Position numbers and translations under genes: made by a program. Of a stretch of 35,117 bases of DNA, positions 18,970-26,232 are shown in pieces (the stretch's first letter is position 1; every line of letters starts with the position of its first letter). Origin of the DNA: Lujinxingiaceae bacterium (GTDB lineage Bacteria > Myxococcota_A > Bradymonadia > Bradymonadales > Bradymonadaceae); the NCBI GenBank assembly GCA_013697635.1, contig JACCWM010000160.1, positions 1-35,117 on the forward strand. Reading direction: 5' to 3'. The notes beneath the pieces were generated by a model. It did not search any database and had not been told where the DNA came from. It worked only from the letters and a program-made list of their open reading frames with translations.

Positions 18970-18989
18970 GCTGTCTCCCAGGAGCTCGT

Positions 18990-19931
18990 GTGCTGTTCGA
19001 TCTCGACAACGTCCAAAAATTCTACGGGCAATTCCAGGCTCTGAGCGGGATCACGCTCAAGATCGAGAGCACCAGCGTGGGCCTGCTCGGACCCAACGGC
19101 GCCGGCAAGTCCACGCTGATCAAGGCATTGCTTGGCTTGCTCGAGATCAGCTCGGGAAACGCCCAGGTGCTCGGCTACCGGCTTCCTGACGAGGCCGCAA
19201 AGATCCGCCGCGCCACCGGCTACATGCCCGAGAACGACTGTTTTCTGCCCTACATGACGGCCGTGCAATACGTGGCCTTCAGCGGCCAGCTCTCCGGCAT
19301 GCCCCGGCGCGAGGCCTTTCGCCGCGCCCACGAGGTGCTCTACTACGTCGGCCTTGGCGAGGCGCGCTACCGCAAGCTGTCGGGCTTCTCCACCGGCATG
19401 AAGCAGCGCGTCAAGCTCGCCCAGGCGCTCGTTCACGGCCCCAAATTGGTGTTCTTGGACGAGCCCACCAACGGTCTTGACCCCCGCGGCCGCGACGAGA
19501 TGCTCCAGCTGATCAACGACGTCAAGGCGCGCGGCGTCTACATCGTCTTGTCAAGCCACGTGCTGCCCGACGTCGAGACGGTCTGCGATACCGTGATCAT
19601 GCTCAACGGTGGCCAACTCGTGCACGTCGGCCCGATCGACGAGCTCAAAGCCGGCGGCGAGCGCGTCATCGAGGTCCAGACCCGCGACGCCAACGCCCGC
19701 TTCAAGGGCCTGCTCGAAGCCCTAGGCTTTCGCGTCAACGAAGACGGCCTGCGCCTCAAGGTCTACCTCCAAGAGGACCAGAGCGATCAGAGCGTCTTGA
19801 AGTGCGCCGTCGACGCCGGCATCCAGCTTCGCCACTTCATGCCCGGCGAGCTCACCCTCGAGACGGCCTTTTTGGGCATGATTGGTCGCCACAACGCGGC
19901 CAGTGCACCCGAAGCGCTGGCCGCGCCTTGA
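18990..19931 (+). CDS. ABC transporter ATP-binding protein, pair 1
   Basis: The 313-aa ATPase has Walker A (GPNGAGKST), the signature FSTGMKQRVKLAQAL and Walker B (LVFLDEPTNGLDP), followed by an H-loop (SSHVLPDVE). It is of the ABC-2 exporter type. The start is GTG at 18990 with AGGAG 5 nt ahead. The gene lies 20 bp after the kinase gene and 38 bp ahead of its likely partner permease. The C-terminal 80 residues look like a regulatory extension. Substrate is unknown. Confidence 0.92.
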   Translation: MLFDLDNVQKFYGQFQALSGITLKIESTSVGLLGPNGAGKSTLIKALLGLLEISSGNAQVLGYRLPDEAAKIRRATGYMPENDCFLPYMTAVQYVAFSGQLSGMPRREAFRRAHEVLYYVGLGEARYRKLSGFSTGMKQRVKLAQALVHGPKLVFLDEPTNGLDPRGRDEMLQLINDVKARGVYIVLSSHVLPDVETVCDTVIMLNGGQLVHVGPIDELKAGGERVIEVQTRDANARFKGLLEALGFRVNEDGLRLKVYLQEDQSDQSVLKCAVDAGIQLRHFMPGELTLETAFLGMIGRHNAASAPEALAAP

Positions 19932-19969
19932 TTTCTTTGTTCGTCCACTCACCCCGGCATTGACGCTCT

Positions 19970-20830
19970 ATGGCTATTCACGATCAAAACTACGTGCGCT
20001 ACGAAGGTCCGCTGCGCGAGGGCGGCGGCTGGTGGGTGATCGCCAGCATCACCATTCGCCTGGCGCTGAGCTTTCTTCGCACCAAGCTCACCTTGTTGTT
20101 GCTCTGGGTCATGCCCCTGATCTCGGCCGTGCTGATCATGATGGAGTACGCCGTACGTAGCCAGATGAGCCAGCTCACCGAGCAGGGCAGCCCCGGGCCG
20201 GGCAGCGTAATCTTCTTCATGCAGGCGGCGATGTTCTCGCTGGCGATCCTCTATGTCGCCTGCGGCTGCGGCATCGTCAGCGACGATCTGCGCCACCGCA
20301 CCTTCCAGCTCTACTTCTCGCGCCCGCTGGCGCGCTGGGAGTATGGCCTGGGTAAGTTCCTCGGTTTGTTCATCCTGGGCTCGATGGTCACGATCGTGCC
20401 CGCGTTGATTTTGGGCACGATGCGCACGGCGTTTTTTGCGCGCACCGAGCACCTCAACGAGATCGCCGCTGACTTTGGCGTGGGCATGCTGCTGCTCGTG
20501 CTGCTCACCTCGCTGATGTCGCTGATCGTCATGGGCCTGAGCAGCCTGACCCGGCGCACGGGCTATGTCGTGTTGGCCTTTATCGGTGTGTTGCTCGTGC
20601 CCCTGATCCTGCATGGCATCGTCTCGGTGGCCACCGGCGGCGTCGACGCCGCCCGGCTGTGGAGCCTGCCTGGAAACTTCATGATGATCGCCGAGATGGC
20701 GCTCAACCCGGAGGTCATCGACGACCTCAGCGTGCCCTGGTGGGCGCCGGTGCTGATCACCTTAGGCGTGGCCGCGGCCAGCATCGGCGCGCTCGTGCGC
20801 CGTGTCTCTCGCCTCGATGGGGTAGCATGA
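19970..20830 (+). CDS. ABC-2 type transporter permease, pair 1
   Basis: The 286-aa membrane protein has about six hydrophobic segments. After the first, at about 30-60, comes an amphipathic loop with DDLRHRTFQLYFSRPLARWEYGLGK, which is typical of ABC-2 permeases and contacts the ATPase. No strong ribosome site is seen before the ATG. The stop TGA overlaps the ATG of the next ATPase (ATGA). Confidence 0.82.
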   Translation: MAIHDQNYVRYEGPLREGGGWWVIASITIRLALSFLRTKLTLLLLWVMPLISAVLIMMEYAVRSQMSQLTEQGSPGPGSVIFFMQAAMFSLAILYVACGCGIVSDDLRHRTFQLYFSRPLARWEYGLGKFLGLFILGSMVTIVPALILGTMRTAFFARTEHLNEIAADFGVGMLLLVLLTSLMSLIVMGLSSLTRRTGYVVLAFIGVLLVPLILHGIVSVATGGVDAARLWSLPGNFMMIAEMALNPEVIDDLSVPWWAPVLITLGVAAASIGALVRRVSRLDGVA

Positions 20831-21807
20831 TGAGCGCACCGAGCAAGAGCGAAGACACCAAAGAGCGCCTGGTCGCGCGCGTAGGCGGCGAAACGCTGGT
20901 GATCGCCGCGCGCCGCCTCTCGCTGTGGTATGGCCAGGTGATCGGCATCAACGACATCACGATCGACATCGGCAACGGCGTCATCGGCCTGCTCGGCCCC
21001 AACGGCGCTGGCAAGTCCACGCTGATGAAGGTGCTCACCGGCCAGCTCCAGCCCTCGACCGGCGCGGTGAGCATCTTTGGCCAGCGCGTCTGGAACAACG
21101 CCGAGCTCTTTGCCCGCGTGGGCTTTGTGCCCGAGCAAGACGCCTTCTACGAGGAGATGACCGGCCGCGCGTTCGTCACCTACCTCACGCGCCTGCAGGG
21201 ATTTGGCAAGGCCGACGCCGCGCGCCTGGCCGACGCCGCCATCGAGGAGGTCGATCTCGTAGGCGATCGCGATCGCAAGATCGAGGAGTACTCCAAGGGC
21301 ATGCGCCAGCGCATCAAGATTGCCCAGGCCCTGGCCCACAAGCCCGATCTGCTCTTCATGGACGAGCCGCTCAACGGCACCGACCCGGTCGGCCGCCGCC
21401 ACATCATCGACCTGATCCGCCGCTTCGGCGAGGGCAACCGCACCGTGATTGTCTCGAGCCATATCCTCCACGAGGTCGAGCAGATGACCAGCGATATTCT
21501 GCTCGTCAACAAGGGCCGCGTGGTCGCCGACGGCAACATCTATCGCATCCGCGAGATGATCGACGAACATCCCCACACGATTTTTGTCGACTGCAGCGAG
21601 CCGCGCCGCTTCGCGGCCATGTTCGCCGCATTTGCCGACGTCGTGCGCATCGAATTCACCGAGGCCGGCTTTGCCCTGGCGACCACCGAGCCCGATGCCT
21701 GCTACAGTCGCATCCCCGCGCTTGCCATCGAACACGGCATTGTCGTGCGGCGCATGACCTCACCAGACAATAACCTGATGGCCGTCTTCAACTATCTGGT
21801 GCGCTAA
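20827..21807 (+). CDS. ABC transporter ATP-binding protein, pair 2
   Basis: The 326-aa ATPase has Walker A GPNGAGKSTL, signature YSKGMRQRIKIAQAL and Walker B LLFMDEPLNGTDP, with Leu and Thr where LDEPTNGLDP is usual, then an H-loop SSHILHEVEQM. It overlaps the preceding permease by 4 nt, so translation is coupled. ATG codons occur back to back at 20827 and 20830; the first is chosen from the overlap. It is a paralogue of the pair-1 ATPase, with the same role but probably different partner specificity. Confidence 0.92.
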   Translation: MMSAPSKSEDTKERLVARVGGETLVIAARRLSLWYGQVIGINDITIDIGNGVIGLLGPNGAGKSTLMKVLTGQLQPSTGAVSIFGQRVWNNAELFARVGFVPEQDAFYEEMTGRAFVTYLTRLQGFGKADAARLADAAIEEVDLVGDRDRKIEEYSKGMRQRIKIAQALAHKPDLLFMDEPLNGTDPVGRRHIIDLIRRFGEGNRTVIVSSHILHEVEQMTSDILLVNKGRVVADGNIYRIREMIDEHPHTIFVDCSEPRRFAAMFAAFADVVRIEFTEAGFALATTEPDACYSRIPALAIEHGIVVRRMTSPDNNLMAVFNYLVR

Positions 21808-21815
21808 AGGGCGCT

Positions 21816-22622
21816 TTGAACATCATGACTAATTCGCTCCCCCCACGCAGCATCAGCATCGCAAACCAGCTCGCCACCTTGCTCTCCTGCGAGCTTCGAC
21901 GCCTGGTCTTTGCCCGAAAGACGATCGTCTTGCTCGTCGTGCAACTCTTGCCGGCGATCGCGGCGCTCGTCTATGTGCTCTTCAAGGACATCGACGGCCT
22001 GACGATGTTTCGAAGCACCGTCGAGATGGTCACGCTGCCGTTTTTGTTGCCGCTGGCCGCGCTGTTTTATGGCGGCCCGACGATCGTCGACGAGATGGAA
22101 GGTCGCACGCTGACCTACTTGACGCTTCGCCCCGTGGCCAAGCCCGTGCTCTTTCTGGGCAAGTTTTTTGCCGGTACGCTCACCGCGCTGGTCGTCGTGC
22201 TCGTGCCGCTGGCCTTGCTGTTCTTGGCCTGTCTTGGCAAGTCCTCGGATCTGTCGGCCTCGCTCAGCTCGTTTGGCTTCATCATGCTCGCCGCCGCGAT
22301 GGGCGTGATCACCTACTCGGCGATCTTTGCCCTGCTCGGCGTGGTCTTTGCCACAAGCTTGCTCTCGGGCATCATCTACTTTGTGGTCGTCGAGATGGTC
22401 TTCTCGCTGCTGCCTTTGCTCGAGCTGCTCAGCGTTCGCTACTACCTGCGCACCACGGCAGGCTTCAACGCCACGGACCGCCTCGGCCTGCTCGATCGCT
22501 TGATCCTCGAAGAACCCCTGAAATTCGAATGGTGGGTGGGCGTGCTCGTGGCGGCGATCCTGGCCGTCGTGGCCGTCGTGCTTGGCGCGTTCGCCTTTCG
22601 TGAGCGCCAGTACCACGTCTAA
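21816..22622 (+). CDS. ABC-2 type transporter permease, pair 2
   Basis: The 268-aa permease has about six hydrophobic segments (first LLVVQLLPAIAALVYVLF). The loop DEMEGRTLTYLTLRPVAKPVL is the same ABC-2 signature as in the first permease. The start is uncertain: TTG at 21816 has AAAGGG 5 nt ahead, while ATG at 21825 has the same site 14 nt ahead. It follows the second ATPase by 8 bp. The two pairs may form one heteromeric transporter or two exporters. Confidence 0.82.
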   Translation: MNIMTNSLPPRSISIANQLATLLSCELRRLVFARKTIVLLVVQLLPAIAALVYVLFKDIDGLTMFRSTVEMVTLPFLLPLAALFYGGPTIVDEMEGRTLTYLTLRPVAKPVLFLGKFFAGTLTALVVVLVPLALLFLACLGKSSDLSASLSSFGFIMLAAAMGVITYSAIFALLGVVFATSLLSGIIYFVVVEMVFSLLPLLELLSVRYYLRTTAGFNATDRLGLLDRLILEEPLKFEWWVGVLVAAILAVVAVVLGAFAFRERQYHV

Positions 22623-22658
22623 TTTCAAGCCCTCCCTGCCCCCTAAAAGGTTTTTTGC

Positions 22659-24155
22659 ATGCAAAGCCGCCTCGTCTGCCAATCCAGCGCCCAGGTCGAA
22701 GCCGACCTTTTGGTCATTCCGATCACGCGCGCCGCCTTCGACGCGCGCGCGCAAGGCGCGCTTGCCGGCATCAGCGCGACGCTCGACTTCGACATCTTCG
22801 AGGAGGCCGCCAGCGAGCGCTTCGAAGGCAAAAAGGGCCAGAGCTTCTTGCTTCGTGGCCTCAAAAACCTCGGCACGCGCCGCGTGCTCCTGCTCGGCGC
22901 CGGCGACGTCGCCCAGCTCCAGGCGGGAAACCTGCGCCAGGTCGGTGTCACGGCAGCCAAGCGTGCCCGCACGCTTCGCGCCTTAAGCGTGGCGATCGCC
23001 CTGCCCGTCATCTTGCCCGAGGGCCTCGACGACCAGAGAATAGCCGGCCAGCTCCTCGAGGGCTTTTGCCACGGCGCCTACGCCTTCGATCGCTACGTCT
23101 CGGCGCGCGAGGACCGCTTCGAGGGCAGCCAGCACCTGATCATCGTCGCACCCGAAGGCGCCGCGCTCAACGACGACGCACTGACCCGAAGCCGCGTGCT
23201 GGCCGACGCGATCTGCATGGCCCGCAACCTCGTCAACGAGCCGCCCGCAGCCATGACCCCCAACGAGCTCGCCCTTCGCGCCGAGGCGATCGCCACAACG
23301 CGCGGCCTCGAACACCACATTTTGGGCCCCACCGCCCTCGAAGAGGGCCAGTTCAACCTGCTTTTGGCCGTCGGCCGCGGCAGCGACAACTCACCGCGCA
23401 TGATCCACCTGATCTACCGCCCCGAGGGCGAGGTCAAACGCCGCATCGCCTTTGTCGGCAAGGGCGTCACCTTTGACACCGGCGGCTACAGCCTCAAGCT
23501 CAACATGGCCAACATGCACAGCGACATGGCCGGCGGCGCCGCCGTGCTCGGCGCCGCCGATGCCATCGGCGCCCTCAAACCGGCCGGCCTCGAGATCCAC
23601 TTCATCGTGCCCGCCGCCGAGAACTGCATCAACGGCGCCGCCATCAAGGTCCAAGACATCGTGCGCGGCTACGGCAAGAAGACCGTCGAGATCCTCAACA
23701 CCGACGCCGAAGGCCGCCTGATCCTGGCCGACGCCCTGGCCTACGCCCAGGAGCAAGACGTCGACACTATCATCGACCTCGCCACCCTCACCGGCGCCTC
23801 CGTCGTCGCCCTTGGCGACTACACCGCCGCCCTCTTCAGCTCCAGCGAGTCGCTCGCAAGCTCCCTGCTCTCGTCCGCCCGCGCCAGCGGCGAAGACCTC
23901 TGGCGCATGCCCCTGACCGAGCGCCTCGACAAGCAACTCGACAGCCCCGTCGCCGACATGAAGAACCTCGGCAAACGCGAAGGCGGCGCGATCAGCGCCG
24001 CGCTCTTCCTTCGCCGCTGGGTCAACATCGACGACTGGGCCCACCTCGACATCGCCGGCCCCGCCTTCATGAGCACCGACGACGAATACTACGGCCAGGG
24101 CGCCACCGGCTACGGCGTCGCCACCCTCGTCGACTACGCCTGCCGCCTGGCGTAG
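22659..24155 (+). CDS. pepA: Leucyl aminopeptidase, family M17 (PepA type)
   Basis: The 498-aa di-metal aminopeptidase removes N-terminal residues from peptides in the cytoplasm. Metal and catalytic motifs are intact: VGKGVTFDTGG (Lys268, Asp273), the later HSDMAGGAA with the metal-binding Asp, and NTDAEGRL (Asp349, Glu351, Arg353). The N-terminal domain (residues 1-165) is the divergent part, as usual. The ATG has AAAAGG 8 nt ahead. It lies 36 bp after the second ABC permease, so it is probably the last gene of the kinase-ABC operon. Downstream lies a satellite array rather than a terminator. Confidence 0.95.
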   Translation: MQSRLVCQSSAQVEADLLVIPITRAAFDARAQGALAGISATLDFDIFEEAASERFEGKKGQSFLLRGLKNLGTRRVLLLGAGDVAQLQAGNLRQVGVTAAKRARTLRALSVAIALPVILPEGLDDQRIAGQLLEGFCHGAYAFDRYVSAREDRFEGSQHLIIVAPEGAALNDDALTRSRVLADAICMARNLVNEPPAAMTPNELALRAEAIATTRGLEHHILGPTALEEGQFNLLLAVGRGSDNSPRMIHLIYRPEGEVKRRIAFVGKGVTFDTGGYSLKLNMANMHSDMAGGAAVLGAADAIGALKPAGLEIHFIVPAAENCINGAAIKVQDIVRGYGKKTVEILNTDAEGRLILADALAYAQEQDVDTIIDLATLTGASVVALGDYTAALFSSSESLASSLLSSARASGEDLWRMPLTERLDKQLDSPVADMKNLGKREGGAISAALFLRRWVNIDDWAHLDIAGPAFMSTDDEYYGQGATGYGVATLVDYACRLA

Positions 24156-24158
24156 TCC

Positions 24159-24381
24159 CGGTCACGATCACGTTCACGTTCACGTTCACGATCACGTTCA
24201 CGTTCACGTTCACGTTCACGTTCACGTTCACGTTCACGTTCACGTTCACGGTCGCGGTCGCGTTCACGTTCACGTTCACGTTCACGTTCACGTTCACGGT
24301 CGCGTTCACGTTCACGTTCGCATTCTCGGTCGCGTTCTCGTTCTCGGTCGCGGAGCCGTTCTCGTTCTCGGCCTCGGGCCT
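24159..24381. repeat. Hexanucleotide satellite array, TTCACG type
   Basis: More than 220 bp are made of a 6-bp unit TTCACG and variants (ATCACG, GGTCGC, TTCTCG), beginning 4 bases after the pepA stop codon. Long runs of perfect TTCACG are broken by single-base variants, which suggests growth by slippage followed by drift. Both strands are free of stops in some frames, giving fake proteins of repeating Arg-Ser, Arg-Glu or Asn-Val dipeptides. I read it as non-coding. Confidence 0.93.
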
Positions 24382-24410
24382 CGGGCGGCCGTAGCTGAGT
24401 CCGTGTTCGA

Positions 24411-24526
24411 GACCGTGATCGCCTTCGTGATCGTGATCGTAATCGTGATCGCGACCGTGATCGCGACCGTGATCGCGACCGTGATCGCGACCGTGATCGC
24501 GACCGTGATCGTGATCGTGATCGCGT
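24411..24526. repeat. Second satellite array, GTGATCGCGACC type, opposite in sense
   Basis: It includes five perfect tandem copies of the 12-bp unit GTGATCGCGACC (24445-24504) flanked by GTGATC repeats. On the plus strand this resembles the first array read on the minus strand: CGCGACCGTG and CGTGATCGTG here are the complements of CACGGTCGCG and CACGATCACG there. The two arrays are therefore an imperfect inverted pair separated by about 30 bp. Confidence 0.9.
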
Positions 24527-24644
24527 GTGTCGGGTGCCCTGACACCCCGACCTCGCGAAAATCCTGCCTTCCACGCAAGATAACACGACCTTACGCGTCT
24601 CTCGGGCAGTCTTGGCATGGCAGTTTTAGCACCCGAACCAATGC

Positions 24645-24741
24645 GCACCGGCGCGCCTTGGCGCGAGGTCCGGTGCTGTATCTGCTCGACGAGCCTGGGG
24701 CCTTGTCGCCCCAGGCGGCCCCCATGGCAGGCAAGCCTGCC
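24645..24741. other. Run of three GC-rich hairpins in non-coding DNA
   Basis: Three inverted repeats follow each other. First, outer arms GCACCGG and CCGGTGC enclose the inner stem CGCGCC-TT-GGCGCG (24645-24676). Second, GCCTGGGGC and GCCCCAGGC lie around a CTTGTC loop (24693-24716). Third, GGCAGG and CCTGCC lie around CAAG (24726-24741). No T-tract follows any of them, so this is not a standard terminator. No supported reading frame covers the region. It may encode a structured RNA, or be a remnant of mobile DNA. Confidence 0.5.
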
Positions 24742-24796
24742 GGCCGCAATCTGGAGCGCAACGCTGGAGACTGGGCCTGCCTGGCCTCGATCAAAA

Positions 24797-25023
24797 TCAC
24801 AGCGAATTAACGTCCAGATCGATGGTCGGTCGATTTCGCGGTATTCGAATACCATCTGGATCGATGGCGGCTCGCCAGAATGGTATTCAATTACCGATTT
24901 GTTCAGTGGCGAGTCGATCATTTTGGTATTCGAATACCATCTGGATCGATGGCGGCTGGTCTCTCCCGTATTCAAATGACGTTTTTATCGGGCACTGCCA
25001 GGAAAAAACGCTATCTGAATACC
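24797..25023. repeat. Decayed 42-43-bp tandem repeat carrying a 14-bp palindrome
   Basis: Units start near 24797, 24840, 24882, 24925, 24967 and 25010, a spacing of 43, 42, 43, 42 and 43 bp. The perfect palindrome GGTATTCGAATACC is at 24840-24853 and 24925-24938; variants are at 24882 (GGTATTCAATTACC), 24967 and 25010, with a faint match at 24797. The two perfect copies share 33 identical bases (24840-24872 and 24925-24957), and a GATCGATGG core recurs in the first, second and fourth units. The spacing is four helical turns, so the sites would lie on the same DNA face. The array ends 144 bp ahead of the oxygenase start. Confidence 0.8.
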
Positions 25024-25064
25024 ATTTTGCAAATCCCTCTCACCACCACCCCACGCCACGACGA

Positions 25065-25092
25065 TTGCATTTTCCCCAACATCTGCTATCAC
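25065..25092 (+). promoter_or_regulatory. Candidate promoter of the oxygenase gene
   Basis: TTGCAT and TATCAC are spaced by 16 bp, with a TG one base ahead of the -10 (extended -10). The predicted start lies about 70 nt before the coding region. The palindrome array ends 42 bp upstream of it, a normal position for activator or repressor sites. Confidence 0.45.
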
Positions 25093-25167
25093 TGCGCCAG
25101 CAAGACAAACCCCCGTTTTGTCTGGCAATCCGACCGCTTACCTACATGTCGTCAAGGAGTAGAAGTC

Positions 25168-26118
25168 ATGGCCGAGCAGCAGACCATTCCCGTAGTCGAT
25201 CTTTGCGAATACACCCAGGGTGACCCGGCGGCGCGCGCAGCGTTCGTGCAAAAGATCGGCGACTCGCTCAAGGGTTGCGGCTTTGTGGCGATCGAGGGTC
25301 ACGGCGTCGACACGGAGCTGCTCTACGAGAACTACGATCTGTTCAAGGCCTTCTTCGCGCTCGAGACCGAGACCAAGCGTCGCTACGAAGACACCGCTGG
25401 TGGCCGCCAGCGTGGGTACACGTCATTTGGTGTCGAGCACGCCAAGGACAGCAAGAAGGCCGACCTCAAGGAGTTCTGGCACGTGGGCCGCGAGTTGGCG
25501 ACCGACCACCCGATCTACGGGCGCATTCCGGCCAACGTGTGGCCCGAGGAGGTCTCGGCGCTGCGCGAGAAGGCGCTGGCGCTCTACGACGCGATGGAGG
25601 CCTCGGCCATCGTCATGCTCAAGGCGATCTCGTTGTACCTGGGAAAAGACGAAAATTTCTTGCCGGACATGATTCAAGACGGCAACAGCATCATTCGTAT
25701 CATCCACTATCCGGTGTGTGACGGCTTCGACGAGCCGGGCGTGATGCGGGCTGCTGCCCACGAGGACATCAACCTGATCACCTTGCTGCCCGAGGCCACG
25801 CACTCCGGCCTCGAGCTGCTCGAGAAAGACGGCACGTGGCTGGCGATTCCCTCGCTCAAGGGCCAGATGATCGTCGACTCGGGCGACATGCTCGCGCGCA
25901 TCACGAACAACGTGCTGCCCTCGACGACCCACCGGGTGGTCAACCCCCAGGGCGAGGTCACGGACCGCTACTCGATGCCCTTCTTTGTGCATCCTCACCC
26001 GGACCAGGTGCTCGAAGTGCTCGAGAGCTGCCTTGCGCCGGGCGAAGAGCCCAAGAGCGCGCCGATCACCGCAGAAGAGTTTCTCTTCGAGCGTCTTCGC
26101 GAGATCGGACTTAAATGA
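25168..26118 (+). CDS. 2-oxoglutarate/Fe(II)-dependent oxygenase, isopenicillin-N-synthase fold
   Basis: The 316-aa protein shows the domain order of the family. The N-terminal DIOX_N-like part has IPVVDLCEYTQGD and GCGFVAIEGHGVDTELL. The catalytic jelly roll has the metal triad HxD...H: His and Asp in AAHEDINLITLLPE and the distal His in STTHRVVNP, followed by the co-substrate-binding RYSMPFF (Arg and Ser). Family members hydroxylate, desaturate or cyclise small molecules; the substrate is not predictable from this sequence. I placed the start at ATG 25168 because AAGGAG lies 8 nt ahead. The frame is open upstream through the repeat array, but that part is non-coding repeat sequence. Confidence 0.9.
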   Translation: MAEQQTIPVVDLCEYTQGDPAARAAFVQKIGDSLKGCGFVAIEGHGVDTELLYENYDLFKAFFALETETKRRYEDTAGGRQRGYTSFGVEHAKDSKKADLKEFWHVGRELATDHPIYGRIPANVWPEEVSALREKALALYDAMEASAIVMLKAISLYLGKDENFLPDMIQDGNSIIRIIHYPVCDGFDEPGVMRAAAHEDINLITLLPEATHSGLELLEKDGTWLAIPSLKGQMIVDSGDMLARITNNVLPSTTHRVVNPQGEVTDRYSMPFFVHPHPDQVLEVLESCLAPGEEPKSAPITAEEFLFERLREIGLK

Positions 26119-26232
26119 GGCTGCACGCCGGTTGCGAGAGCGGGCCGTTTGCACTTCGGCCCAAAGTGCGCTAACACACAGGGTTTCGAGTCGTTGCAAC
26201 TGCCCCTTGCACCACAATCTGGAGAGCATGAC

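Noticed and set aside
24134-24586. Minus-strand 150-aa frame rich in Arg-Ser and Arg-Glu dipeptides, resembling eukaryotic SR proteins
   Set aside because: It is created by 6-bp satellite repeats that stay open in several frames on both strands. There is no plausible start signal or non-repeat domain, and another frame gives Asn-Val repeats equally well.
24797-25023. CRISPR array for the 42-43-bp repeats
   Set aside because: Only two copies share 33 bases and the intervening sequence is itself a degenerate copy, not a unique spacer. No cas genes are in the window.
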